Of a stretch of DNA of 64,000 nucleotides, positions 9,049 through 18,703 are shown piece by piece. Origin of the DNA: Roseiarcus sp963775575 (lineage in GTDB: Bacteria; Pseudomonadota; Alphaproteobacteria; Rhizobiales; Beijerinckiaceae); contig CAVZJG010000002.1 of the NCBI GenBank assembly GCA_963775575.1, positions 1,240,001 through 1,304,000 on the forward strand, read 5' to 3'. Numbering within the stretch: position 1 is the first letter of the stretch; the number at the start of each line of letters is the position of its first letter. Made by a program: the position numbers and the translations under genes. The notes under the pieces are model-generated. The model did not search any database. It was given only the letters and a program-made list of their open reading frames with translations, and was not told the origin of the DNA.

Positions 9049-9957
9049 TCAGTCTCGCCTCGCTCCCTCGCGCCGCCGGCCGCCGACGACGCGCGCGATT
9101 CCGGCGAGATCGCGGAAGGCCGCCAACTCGGCGAGCCCGGCTTCGGCGGCGATGGTCATGACCGCCTCGGCCTGGCCGGCGCCGACTTCGAGGAAGAACC
9201 AACCCTCGGGCGCGAGCAGCCGGGCGATCTGAGGCAGAAGCGCGCGATAGGCGTCGAGGCCGTCTTCGCCGCCGTCGAGCGCCAAGCGCGGATCGTGGTC
9301 GCGCACTTCACGCGGAAGAGTCGCGATTGCGCCGCTGCGGACATAGGGTGGATTGGCGACGATGAGGTCGAAGGGGCCGTCGAGCCCCGCGCCCCAATCG
9401 CCCAAGCGGATTTCGGCGCGGTTCGTCAGGCCGAGCGCCTCGACGTTGGCGCGCGCGACGTTCGCCGCGCCTTCGCTGACGTCGACGCCGATCCCGCGCG
9501 CGGCGGGAAATTCGCTCAACAGCGCGCACAGCAGCGCGCCCGAGCCGACGCCGAGATCGAGAAGGGCGAGGGGTTCGCCGCGCCGCGCGGCGAATTCGGC
9601 GAGCGCCGCGTCGACGATCGTTTCCGTTTCCGGGCGCGGGTCGAGCGCGTCGGGCGAGATCGCCAGCGACAGACTCCAAAATTCGCGTCGGCCCAGGATG
9701 CGCGAGAGCGGTTCGCCCGCCGCGCGCCGCGCGGCGAATACGCTCACCCGCCGCGCCGCGGCGCCGAGCGGCGCTTCGGGCGCGCCGACGAGGTCGCTCG
9801 CCTTGAGCGCGCCGGCGGCGACGAGCAGCAGCCGCGCTTCGCGCGCGGGTTCCTTGGCGACGCCCCGCATCGCGCGCGCCAAGGTTTTCAGCGCCTCCGC
9901 CCGCGTCGTCTCGGCGTCAAGCGCGCCAAGCAGCGTCAGGCGAACTGACCGTGACAA
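9049..9957 (-). CDS. prmC: peptide chain release factor N5-glutamine methyltransferase
   Basis: SAM-dependent methyltransferase that modifies the Gln of the GGQ motif in RF1 and RF2. Seen here: an N-terminal helical domain (LSRILGRREFWSL), the Rossmann SAM site LLDLGVGSGALLCALL, and the class signature VANPPYVRSG, which binds the glutamine. No ATG lies at the right place; I placed the start at a TTG inside the last codons of secA (22-bp overlap), giving 302 residues. An internal Met (ARAMRG) would remove part of the helical domain. The overlap suggests translation is coupled to secA, an unusual neighbour for prmC. Confidence 0.85.
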   Translation of the reverse strand: MSRSVRLTLLGALDAETTRAEALKTLARAMRGVAKEPAREARLLLVAAGALKASDLVGAPEAPLGAAARRVSVFAARRAAGEPLSRILGRREFWSLSLAISPDALDPRPETETIVDAALAEFAARRGEPLALLDLGVGSGALLCALLSEFPAARGIGVDVSEGAANVARANVEALGLTNRAEIRLGDWGAGLDGPFDLIVANPPYVRSGAIATLPREVRDHDPRLALDGGEDGLDAYRALLPQIARLLAPEGWFFLEVGAGQAEAVMTIAAEAGLAELAAFRDLAGIARVVGGRRREGARRD

Positions 9958-12759
9958 TGCTTGAACTTCTTGCCCGAGCCGCACGGGCACGGCTCGTTGC
10001 GGCCGATCTTGCCCCAGGTCGCGGGATTGTCGGGATCGCGCTCGGCGGCTCTCGCCAGCGCCGGCGCTGCGGTCGCCGCGACCGCGACGGCGGAAAACGG
10101 GCCGCCGTCGACCGGTTCGGCGATCTGGCCGAACTGCGCTTCGTTCTCGCCGGTGCGCGGATCGAGGTGCTGAAACTGCATCGGTGGGGGCGGCGGTTCG
10201 GGCGCCTGGAAGCGCACTTCGATGCGCATCATCTGCGCAATCACCGCTTCGTGCCACTGCGCGATCAGGATGCGGAAGAGATCGAACGCCTCGGCCTTGT
10301 ATTCGTTGAGCGGATCTCGCTGGCCCATTCCGCGCCAACCGATGACTTGGCGCAGGTGGTCGAGCGTGACCAGATGCTCGCGCCAGAGATGGTCGAGGGA
10401 TTGGAGAATGACCTGCTTTTCGATATAGCGCATCGCCTCGGGCGTGTTGCGCTCGACGCGCGCGGCGTAGCCTTCGTCGGCGGCCTTGAGCAGGCGCTCG
10501 GCCATTTCCTCGTCGGCGATGCCCTCTTCCTTCGCCCAGGCTTCGACCGGCAGATCGAGATTGAGCTTGGCCGCGACCTCCTGCTTCAGGCCCGCCACGT
10601 CCCAAGCCTCGGGATAGGCGTCGTGCGGGATGTGCTTGGCGACGAGATCGTCGATGACGCCGGCGCGCATTTCGGCGATGGTCGGCTCGAGCGAGTCCTG
10701 CGCCATCATCTCGCGCCGATCCTCGAAGATCACCTTGCGCTGGTCGTTCATCACGTTGTCGAACTTGAGGATGTTCTTGCGCATGTCGAAATTGCGCGCT
10801 TCGACCTTCTGCTGCGCCTTCTCCAGCGCCTTGTTGATCCAGGGATGGACGATCGCCTCGCCCTCCTTGAGCCCGAGGCGCTTGAGCATCGCGTCCATGC
10901 GATCGGAGCCGAAAATGCGCATCAGGTCGTCTTGCAGCGACAGGAAGAACTTGGAGCGGCCGGGATCGCCCTGGCGCCCCGCGCGGCCGCGGAGCTGATT
11001 GTCGATGCGTCGGCTCTCGTGACGCTCGGTGCCGACGATATAGAGCCCGCCGGCCCCGATCGCCTTCTGCTTGAAGGCCTCGACTTCGGCGCGGATGGCG
11101 GCCTCCGCGGCGTCGCGCTCCTCTTGCGAGGCCGCCGGGTCGAGTTCCTGCTTGACGCGCATCTCGACGTTGCCGCCGAGCTCGAATGTCGGTGCCGCGA
11201 CCGGCCATGTTGGTGGCGATGGTGATGGCGCCGGGGACGCCGGCTTGCGCGATGATGAACGCCTCTTGCTCGTGGAAGCGCGCATTGAGGATGGCGAAAT
11301 TCTTCGACGGCTTGCCGGCGCGCGCGGCCCCATAGAGCGCGGCCATCGCGTGCGGCTTGGCGAAGTCGATCTTCCTGTAGCCGCGGCGCTCGAGCGTTTC
11401 GCCCAATTGCTCCGACTTCTCGATCGAGGTCGTGCCAACCAGCATCGGCTGCATCTTGGCGTTGGCTTCCTCGATCTCGCGCACCACCGAGCGCAGCTTC
11501 TCGTCGTTGGTGCGATAGACCTCGTCGTCCTCGTCGAGGCGATCGACCGGCTGATTGGTCGGAATTTCGACGACGACCAGCTTGTAGATCTCGGCGAATT
11601 CGTCGGCCTCGGTCGCCGCCGTGCCGGTCATCCCGGCGAGTTTCTTGTAAAGGCGGAAATAGTTCTGGAACGTGATCGACGCGAGGGTGACGTTCTCCGG
11701 CTGAACCGTGACGCCTTCTTTGGCTTCGAGCGCCTGATGCTGGCCTTCCGAATAGCGCCGGCCCGGCATCATGCGGCCGGTGAATTCGTCGACGATGACG
11801 ACTTCGTCGTTGCGCACGATATAGTCCTTGTCGCGCTGGAACAGCTTGTGCGCGCGCAGGGCCTGATTGACGTGATGGACGAGGGTCGCGTTGGCGGCTT
11901 CGTAGAGCGATCCTTCCGTCATCAGCCCCGCTTCGCGCAGCAGCGCCTCGACGTGCTCGTTGCCGACCTCGGTCAAGCTGACGGCGCGCTGCTTTTCGTC
12001 GATGTCGAAATCCTCGCGCTTCAAGCGTGGGATGAGGGCGTTGACGCCGACGTAGAGGCCCGAGCGGTCTTCCGACGGACCGGAGATGATCAGCGGCGTG
12101 CGCGCCTCGTCGACGAGAATCGAATCGACCTCGTCGACGATGGCGAAGCTGTGCCCGCGCTGGACCATCTGCGCCATGTCGTACTTCATGTTGTCGCGCA
12201 GATAGTCGAAACCGAATTCGTTGTTGGTGCCGTAGGTGATGTCGGCGGCGTAGGCCTGCCGGCGTTCCTCGTCCTCGAGGCCATGCACGATCACGCCGAC
12301 GCTCATGCCGAGGAACGTGTAGATCTCGCCCATCCATTCGGAGTCGCGACGGGCCAGATAGTCGTTGACGGTGACGATGTGCACGCCCTCGCCGGCGAGC
12401 GCGTTGAGATAGACGGCCAAAGTGGCGACCAGCGTCTTGCCTTCGCCGGTGCGCATCTCGGCGATCGCGCCCTCGTGCAGCACGAAGCCTCCGATGAGCT
12501 GGACGTCGAAGTGGCGCTGTTTGAGCGTGCGTTTGGCCGCCTCGCGCACCGCCGCGAACGCCGGCGCGGCGAGATCTTCGAGGGTCGCGCCGGCGGCCAG
12601 CGCGGCGCGGAATTCCTCGGTCTTGCCCCGCAATTGCTCGTCGCTCAGCGCCGCGAATTCCGGCTCCAGGGCGTTGACGGCGGCGATCTTCGGCCGATAG
12701 CCCTTCAGGCGCCGGTCATTCGCGGACCCGAACAGCTTCTTCAAGAGAGAGTCGAGCAT
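9936..12759 (-). CDS. secA: preprotein translocase ATPase SecA, interrupted by a one-base insertion
   Basis: Motor of the Sec pathway: binds preproteins and drives them through SecYEG at the inner membrane. Recognisable in order are MLDSLLKKLFGS, Walker A MRTGEGKTL, DEVDSILVDEARTPL, the helicase segment RGRAGRQGDPG and the C-terminal zinc motif NEPCPCGSGKKFKHCHG. The frame breaks after NMAGRGTDI. The next residues should be E-L-G-G-N-V, but the N-terminal frame goes off while the +1 frame continues FELGGNVEM to the stop. One surplus base at about 11185-11186 (GAATGTC on plus) explains this. With it removed the gene encodes 940 residues, normal length. Because secA is essential, a sequencing or assembly error is the likeliest cause. 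Confidence 0.92.
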
Positions 12760-13158
12760 TGGCGACCTTTCCGACCCCGCGACGACTTCGCCCGTCCCAT
12801 CGACCGCAGCGCCCCGGCGGCGCCTTCTTCAAGGCGGGGCCGACCGGAAGTTCCACGCGCACCCGCGCTCGGGCGTTCAATTCCTCGCGGAAAGCCGCCC
12901 GACCTAGCAGGCGATGACGATGACAAAAGCGCAAAAGACGACGACGGCGGCGTCCCTTTCGCGCTGCGGGAGAGATCGGGCGCTGAGATAGGCGCCGCCG
13001 CCGGCCTTGTCAATGATAGGACGAGGCGCGCCGAGCGCGAGCGGCGGGGCGCTGCATCGGGAATATTGAAATTCTTGGATTTGCCGCCTAATGTGACAAC
13101 GTTGTTCGGTGGCCTGTTGGGCCGTTAGCGCCCGGGCTCGTTCCGCCGGGAGCGTCGT
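12760..13158. other. intergenic region between divergent secA and cfa
   Basis: About 400 bp separating the divergently transcribed secA and cyclopropane synthase genes, so it should contain both promoters. A more AT-rich stretch lies near 13065-13110. I see no ORF with a credible start and no strong hairpin. Confidence 0.5.
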
Positions 13159-14412
13159 ATGACTCAGCTTCTTACGCTTTTCCTCTCCAAATTGATCCGC
13201 CACGGCGATCTCGAGGTCGAAACCAGCGACGGCGTCACGCGCGTTTTCGGCGACCGCACCGGGCCGCGGCTCGCGATCCGACTCGCCGACCGGGCCGCCG
13301 AGCGCGAGTTGACGCTCGACCCCGAGTTGGCGCTCGGGGAACTCTACATGGACGGCCGTCTCGAACTGACGCACGGCGACCTCTACGACCTTCTCACGCT
13401 CGGCGCGAGCAACCTCAGCGCTCACGTCGGACCGAGTTGGACCGCGGCGCTGAACGAGGCGCGCATCGCGATGCGCCGCTTCCGTCAACGCAACGATCGT
13501 ACGCGCGCCCGGCGCAACGTCGCCCGGCACTACGATCACGCCCGACGGCTCTACGGCCTCTTCCTCGACGCCGACTGGCAATATTCCTGCGCCTATTTCG
13601 AGCACGAGGGCCAGACGCTGGAAGAGGCGCAGCTCGCCAAGAAGCGGCATCTGGCCGCCAAACTGCTCCTCGACGAGGGCCACACGGTGCTCGACATCGG
13701 CTGTGGCTTCGGCGGCATGGCGCTCTATCTGGCGCAAATCGCCGGCGCGCGCGTCACCGGCGTCACTTTGTCGCAAGAGCAATTCGCGCTCGCCTCGCGG
13801 CGCGCGACCGAGTCGGGCCTCGCCGAGCGCGTCGCCATTCGCCTGCAGGACTACCGCGACGTCGAGGGGCAATTCGACCGCATCGTCTCCGTCGGCATGT
13901 TCGAACACGTCGGCGTCGCCCGCTACGACGAGCATTTCGCCAAAGTGCGCCGCCTGCTGAAGGACGACGGGGTGATGCTGCTGCACGCGATCGGCCGCAG
14001 CGACAGACCGGGCGCGAACAGCCCCTGGATCGAAAAATACATCTTCCCGGGCGGCTACATCCCGAGCCTGTCGGAAGTGATGGCGTCGATCGAGAGATCA
14101 GGACTCTACATCACGGATATGGAAATCCTGCGCCTGCATTACGCCGACACGCTGAAGGCGTGGCGCGAGCGCTTTCAGGCGCATCGCGACGAGGCCAAGG
14201 CTCTTTTCGACGAGCGCTTCTGCCGGATGTGGGAATTCTATCTCGCGGGTTCGGAAACCTCGTTCCGGGTCAACGGCAACATGGTGTTTCAGATCCAGCT
14301 CGCCAAACGGCAGGACGTCGTGCCGCGCACCCGCGACTACGTCGCCGAGCGGGAGGCGCAATTGCGCGAGCGCGAGGCCCAGCAGTCCGAGTTCTGGCGC
14401 GTGGCGAGCTGA
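13159..14412 (+). CDS. cfa: cyclopropane-fatty-acyl-phospholipid synthase family protein
   Basis: 417-residue SAM-dependent enzyme that adds a methylene bridge across the double bond of unsaturated acyl chains in membrane phospholipids. It has the N-terminal lipid-binding domain (ELTLDPELALGELYMDGRLE), the HYDHARRLYGLFLDADWQYS segment, the SAM-binding LDIGCGFGGMALYLAQ, and the FEHVGVARYDEHF and IFPGGYIPSLSE signatures of the family. The ATG at 13159 starts the conserved part. It stands alone. Related SAM enzymes on lipids are possible but the signatures favour Cfa. Confidence 0.9.
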   Translation: MTQLLTLFLSKLIRHGDLEVETSDGVTRVFGDRTGPRLAIRLADRAAERELTLDPELALGELYMDGRLELTHGDLYDLLTLGASNLSAHVGPSWTAALNEARIAMRRFRQRNDRTRARRNVARHYDHARRLYGLFLDADWQYSCAYFEHEGQTLEEAQLAKKRHLAAKLLLDEGHTVLDIGCGFGGMALYLAQIAGARVTGVTLSQEQFALASRRATESGLAERVAIRLQDYRDVEGQFDRIVSVGMFEHVGVARYDEHFAKVRRLLKDDGVMLLHAIGRSDRPGANSPWIEKYIFPGGYIPSLSEVMASIERSGLYITDMEILRLHYADTLKAWRERFQAHRDEAKALFDERFCRMWEFYLAGSETSFRVNGNMVFQIQLAKRQDVVPRTRDYVAEREAQLREREAQQSEFWRVAS

Positions 14413-14490
14413 GGCGAGCGAGAACTCTTTCCCGCTCGCGGGAGAAGGCGTCACGCTAAGCGTGACGGATGAGGGGTCGCTCCGTCGCGC

Positions 14491-15654
14491 TCAGAACAGC
14501 GACAACTGCCGCGGCCGGCTCGCCTCGTCGAGGACCGGCGCGCGAAAGAGGTCGTTCCTGAGTTCGAGCGGGCTGTCGCGATAGCCGAGGCGCCTCGCCG
14601 CGATCTCGAACCGGCGTCCGATCATCCAGGCGTAGGGGCCGGAGCCGGCCATGCGCCGGCCCCATTGCGAATCGTAGTCCTTGCCGCCGTGCATCGATTG
14701 GGTGAGCGCGAGCGTGCGCTCGAGCTTGTCGGGGAAGTTCACCGCCAGCCATTCGCGGAAAATCTCGCGCAGCTCCAGCGGCAGGCGCAGCGTGACGTAG
14801 CCGGCCTCGCGCGCGCCCGCCTGATGGGCGCGGGTCAGGATCGCCTCGATTTCGTCGTCGTTGACTGCGGGAATGATCGGCGCCGCGATCACACCGACGG
14901 GGACGCCCGCTTGGGCGAGGCGTTCGATCGCCTCGATGCGGCGCCCCGGCGTCGGCGCGCGCGGCTCCATCCGCCGCGCTGTATCGCGATCGAGCGTCGT
15001 CACCGAGACGAACACCTTGGCGAGGCCTTGCGCCGCCATCGGCGCAAGGAGATCGAGATCGCGCAACACCAGATTGGACTTGGTGACGATCGCGACGGGA
15101 TGGCGCGCGCGGGCGAGAACTTCGAGAACGGAGCGGGTGACGCGGTAACGCCGCTCGATCGGCTGATAGGCGTCGGTGTTGGCGCCGAGCGCGACGCCCC
15201 GCGGGCGATACTTCGGCGCCGCGAGTTCGCGCTCCAGCAGCGCCGCCGCGCCGTCCTTGACGAACAGCTTGCTCTCGAAATCGAGGCCGGCGGAGAGGCC
15301 GAGATAGGCGTGGCTCGGCCGCGCGAAACAATAGAAGCAGCCGTGCTCGCAGCCGCGGTAGGGATTGATCGAGCGGTCGAAGGCGATGTCGGGCGACTGG
15401 TTGCGCGCAATGATCGAGCGCGGCCGCTCCAGCGTCACCTCCGTCTCGAAGCGCTCCGGCGCCTCGCCGAGGTCCCATCCATCGTCGAATTCCTCGCGCC
15501 GGAGAGGCTCGAACCGTCCGGAGACGTTCGACCCCGCGCCGCGGCCGCGCCGCCGCTCTATAGGAGCGAGGCGGTCGGCGTAGGCGGCGCCGAGTCGGCT
15601 CGCGACGGCGACGCGCTGGGAATCGTCGAGGAGTTTCGCTGACTGGGCGGGCAT
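14491..15654 (-). CDS. PA0069-family radical SAM protein
   Basis: 387-residue radical SAM protein with the 4Fe-4S-binding CX3CX2C motif GCEHGCFYCFARPSH. It continues with GLDFESKLFVKD, VALGANTDAYQPIE, SVTTLDRDTARRMEPRAP and PIIPAVNDDE, a pattern typical of the SplB-related PA0069 subfamily, whose substrate is not established. The MPAQSAK start at 15654 was chosen instead of an ATG six codons earlier as the more usual beginning. The protein ends RQLSLF, the C-terminal signature of this group. Confidence 0.85.
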   Translation of the reverse strand: MPAQSAKLLDDSQRVAVASRLGAAYADRLAPIERRRGRGAGSNVSGRFEPLRREEFDDGWDLGEAPERFETEVTLERPRSIIARNQSPDIAFDRSINPYRGCEHGCFYCFARPSHAYLGLSAGLDFESKLFVKDGAAALLERELAAPKYRPRGVALGANTDAYQPIERRYRVTRSVLEVLARARHPVAIVTKSNLVLRDLDLLAPMAAQGLAKVFVSVTTLDRDTARRMEPRAPTPGRRIEAIERLAQAGVPVGVIAAPIIPAVNDDEIEAILTRAHQAGAREAGYVTLRLPLELREIFREWLAVNFPDKLERTLALTQSMHGGKDYDSQWGRRMAGSGPYAWMIGRRFEIAARRLGYRDSPLELRNDLFRAPVLDEASRPRQLSLF

Positions 15655-15758
15655 GGTTAACGTCCAGAACAAATCATGAACACTTATTTAGTCCGGCCGC
15701 ATGGCGTCGTCAAGGGGGCGCGCAGTCGGCAAAATATCGGGAACGCGACGCGCGTCGC

Positions 15759-17450
15759 TCACGGCGAGCCGTGGAGAAGCATCATCAGCCGCGCCGGGGC
15801 GTTGAACGCCGCGACCTCCTCCGAGAAATCGCGGATAGTGGCGCCGAGCGTCGGTATCCCGATGGGGACGACGTAGGCGGCGAGCAGGTACAACAGAACG
15901 CCCGAGATGAGCAGGCCGCCGGCGAGCTGCCCCGCCAGGGCGCAGGCGACGGGCAAACGATCGTTGTCGCGCACGGCCTTGCCCTCGGGCATCCGGTTCA
16001 GAATCCAAGCGTGCAACGACGGAAGTCCGCGCAAGAACGCCGCGGCGCCGATCACCAGATTGATCAGGCTCGGGATCAGAGTGGAGAACAGCATGAACCA
16101 GACCCACCAGAATTCGGTATCGCCGGGCCGGTTCTCCAGTCCCTCGAACAGGGGGCCGAGCGGCAGGATGAGCGCGTCCGTTCCGGCGCGCAGGACCGCG
16201 ATATCGTCGAACGTCTGCACGGCGACGACGGTGACCAAGGCGAGAAGCACGATCAGGGGCACGGCGACGATCACGTCGATCAGCGCGTAGAAGTATGGCC
16301 CGCGCCCGCCGGGAGCGAGGCCCCGGCGCAACAGCGCGCGGGTGAGGCCGACGGCGATCCAATCGAACGGCGCGTTGACCAGCGTCAGCAAGCCGAACAT
16401 TTTCAAAACAACACCCACTCGGCTCCAGGTCCTCGAGGTCGAGAGAAAATAATCGGCACCGAAAATCACGAGCGACAAGGTCGCGATGAACAGCGACAAG
16501 AAGAGCCCTTGACGGCGGGTACGAATGCTCCAACGCGAAAGAATACTGACAGCGGCAACGAAAGCGAAAGCGCCAGCGATAGCTCCAGCGACAACGCCAG
16601 GGACAACGCCAGCGACAACGACAGCGAAAGCGCCAGCGACGGCGAAAGCGAAAGCGACGGCGGCAGCGACAGCGAAAACGCCGGCGAAAGCGAAAGCGCC
16701 AGCGAAAGCGACAACGCCAGCGAAAGCGAGAACGCCAGCGAAAGCGACAGCGCCAGCGAAAGCGCCGGCGAAAGCGAAAGCGACAACACCAGCGAAAGCG
16801 AAAGCGCCCCAAAGAAGCGCCGCCGCCGGGCGTTCCGCTCGGACAGAGCGTAGAAAGGCATACGCCTCGACGACCCACGCCAATCCAAGGAGCGCGCGCC
16901 AAAGGCCCGAATATCCTCCGCTGGAGGCGGGCAGGAAAAGAGCTTGTTCGGCGACGCCGACGCGCCCCGACCATATCCAGACAGCGTAGATCGTCAGGAA
17001 GGGATAGATCAGCGCCAGCAGCAGACATCTGTCGAACGCCGCCGCGGTCCATCGCGGACCCGGCGTTTCCATTCCGAACTTGCGCGCGAACCACGAACGG
17101 TCATTTCGCCCCGCGTCGCCGAAAAATGCGTCGACCTTGCCGAGCCCCCAGGTCAGCCATTGCGCATAGACCTTCGCCGGCGTTCCGCCTTCGGCGAGGT
17201 CCTGGCGCAAGGATTCATAGGCGCCGCGCTCGCGCGATCCGCGAGGGTCGGCGGCGCCGCTCAGAATCCCGTAGTAGCGCTGGGCCTGCCACGCGAACAC
17301 AACGATCGACGCAGCGAAGAAAATCCTCAGAATCGGCGAGAACGCCTTCGCGAATTCGTCGAGCGGCAGCAGCTTGACGACGACGCCGGCAACGACCGCC
17401 CCCAACACAGTCGCGGCCATTTGCCCAAATTGAGACTTGTCTTTCGCCAT
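15759..17450 (-). CDS. multi-spanning membrane protein with a low-complexity Phe-Ala-Gly-Val repeat
   Basis: 563-residue protein with no family I recognise. After a short cytoplasmic start (MAKDKSQFGQ) come several hydrophobic segments: about residues 10-27, 35-55, 145-165, then a block of roughly 80 residues (about 215-300) built almost only of Ala, Phe, Val and Gly in AFAFAG/VAFAGV units, then at least four more membrane segments. The block is encoded by a 6-bp-based degenerate tandem repeat (16549-16811). Outside the repeat the protein looks ordinary, so the repeat probably expanded inside a pre-existing transmembrane region. An antisense frame through the block reads as Ser-Glu/Asp-Ala, which is only the repeat's shadow. 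Confidence 0.65.
   Translation of the reverse strand: MAKDKSQFGQMAATVLGAVVAGVVVKLLPLDEFAKAFSPILRIFFAASIVVFAWQAQRYYGILSGAADPRGSRERGAYESLRQDLAEGGTPAKVYAQWLTWGLGKVDAFFGDAGRNDRSWFARKFGMETPGPRWTAAAFDRCLLLALIYPFLTIYAVWIWSGRVGVAEQALFLPASSGGYSGLWRALLGLAWVVEAYAFLRSVRAERPAAALLWGAFAFAGVVAFAFAGAFAGAVAFAGVLAFAGVVAFAGAFAFAGVFAVAAAVAFAFAVAGAFAVVVAGVVPGVVAGAIAGAFAFVAAVSILSRWSIRTRRQGLFLSLFIATLSLVIFGADYFLSTSRTWSRVGVVLKMFGLLTLVNAPFDWIAVGLTRALLRRGLAPGGRGPYFYALIDVIVAVPLIVLLALVTVVAVQTFDDIAVLRAGTDALILPLGPLFEGLENRPGDTEFWWVWFMLFSTLIPSLINLVIGAAAFLRGLPSLHAWILNRMPEGKAVRDNDRLPVACALAGQLAGGLLISGVLLYLLAAYVVPIGIPTLGATIRDFSEEVAAFNAPARLMMLLHGSP
16549..16811. repeat. 6-bp-based degenerate minisatellite inside a membrane protein gene
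   Basis: About 260 bp of imperfect hexamer repeats, on plus alternating GCGAAA, GCGCCA, GCGACA and similar GCG/ACG-NNN units. All changes preserve the 3-bp periodicity, so the reading frame of the host gene (minus strand) is intact. The composition gives Ala/Val/Phe/Gly codons in the gene. Confidence 0.9.
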
Positions 17451-17665
17451 CGCCAGCCCGCCAGGCGAAAAAGTCGGAATATTTCCCCAGGCCGATTGGT
17501 AGTCCTTCCGATCAACAAAGCAACTCCGCCACGATGAGCGCGACGGCGAAAATCAAACAGAGGGTGCGAAAACTCGGGCGGTCCGCCAAAGCTAAGCGTC
17601 GCCATAACCAGACCGCGGCGAGGCTTAGCGTCAATCTCACACCAGTTGCCGAAATTTCTGACTGC

Positions 17666-17806
17666 CGTCATGGCCGGGCTCGTCCCGGCCACCCACGCGG
17701 CGACGCTGCTTCCAAGCATCAGGAAGAAGCTGAGAATTCGCGGCTCTTCGTCTTGCGAAGCGGCGGCTTGCCGGCGTGGATGGCCGGGACGAGCCCGGCC
17801 ATGACG
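17666..17806. repeat. pair of REP-like palindromes in inverted orientation
   Basis: A 32-bp sequence at 17666-17697 recurs at 17775-17806 as its reverse complement with 31 of 32 bases identical. Each copy is itself a hairpin, GGCCGGG-CTCGT-CCCGGCC. This is the well-known Rhizobiales intergenic repeat beginning CGTCATGGCCGGG. The pair lies in the 525-bp gap between the membrane protein gene and the adaptor-like gene; the rest of the gap shows no ORF I can support. Confidence 0.9.
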
Positions 17807-17975
17807 AGTCATTGTTTGTGGCCGTTGGCATCATTCGCCCGACAGACGATCGCCCGATTCGCCGGCGGCGCTTCTCCGTCCGCGCGGCGGCCGGGCGAGA
17901 GTGCTATAGGTTTCACGCTCCTCTTGAGACCGGGCGAATTTTCCGCCGGTCGGATCGACGCGATGGGACGAAGCG

Positions 17976-18689
17976 ATGAAGCCTAGGGGCTCGATGCTCG
18001 CCGCGCTCCTTTTGGCGCTGCACGGCGCGCCGGCTCTCGCGCAATCGGCGGCGGGCCCGGCCGCTTCGCCGCCTTCGCACACGCGCGCGCTCGCGCTCGG
18101 CGTCGCCAGGAGCGGCGTCGTGCAGGCGATCCTGGTCCGCGACGGCGCGCACGTCGAAAAGGGGCAGATTCTCGTGCAATTGGATTGCCGTCCGCTGGAA
18201 CGGGAAATCGCCTTTCGCGCCGCTTCGCTGGCGGCGGCCGAAGCCGCCTACCAGCGGGTCCGCAACGGGCCTCGTCCGGAGGAGATCGCGATCGGCGAGG
18301 CGGGCGTCGGCGTCGCCGAGGCGCGCGCCGAGGAAGCCCGCGCCGCCCTCGATCGCGCCAGCGCGATGCCGATCGACGTCGCGATCACGCGCGCGCAATT
18401 GCTGGTCGTCGAGCGCGACTCCCGCATCGCGACCGCGCAATTGCTCGACGCGCGCAAGAAGCTCGTGCTGCTGAGGGCCGGCTCGCGCGCCGAAGACGTC
18501 GCGGAGGCTGAGGCCAGGCGCGACGCGGCCGCCGCCTTCCTCGATGAAGGCAAGGCCGATTTGGAGCAGTGCTCGGTCAGGGCGCCGGCGCCGGGCAGCG
18601 CGCGCGTCGTCGCCACTCTCGGCGAGTTCGTTTCCGTCTACTCGCCGACGCCGCTCGTCGAGTTGACCGTCGACGCGGGCGCCGATTGA
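17976..18689 (+). CDS. HlyD/biotin-lipoyl-like periplasmic adaptor protein
   Basis: 237 residues with a clear Sec signal (MLAALLLALHGAPALAQ, probably cut after ALA-Q). It has one lipoyl-like half, GVVQAILVRDGAHVEKGQIL, a long alpha-helical hairpin rich in Ala, Glu and Arg (about residues 70-195), and the returning half-motif DLEQCSVRAPAPG. That is the core architecture of membrane fusion proteins of efflux or ABC systems, but shorter than usual and without the beta-barrel C-terminal domain. No pump or outer-membrane channel lies beside it. It could be an orphan adaptor or a cell-envelope protein that borrowed the fold. Confidence 0.65.
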   Translation: MKPRGSMLAALLLALHGAPALAQSAAGPAASPPSHTRALALGVARSGVVQAILVRDGAHVEKGQILVQLDCRPLEREIAFRAASLAAAEAAYQRVRNGPRPEEIAIGEAGVGVAEARAEEARAALDRASAMPIDVAITRAQLLVVERDSRIATAQLLDARKKLVLLRAGSRAEDVAEAEARRDAAAAFLDEGKADLEQCSVRAPAPGSARVVATLGEFVSVYSPTPLVELTVDAGAD

Positions 18690-18703
18690 TCCGGCGACGG
18701 CTC

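Noticed and set aside
11071..13128. 685-codon plus-strand ORF
   Set aside because: Shadow of secA on the other strand.
15771..16853. plus-strand ORF rich in Ser-Glu-Asp-Ala
   Set aside because: Antisense reading of the hexamer repeat; the opposite strand encodes a membrane protein with real transmembrane segments outside the repeat.
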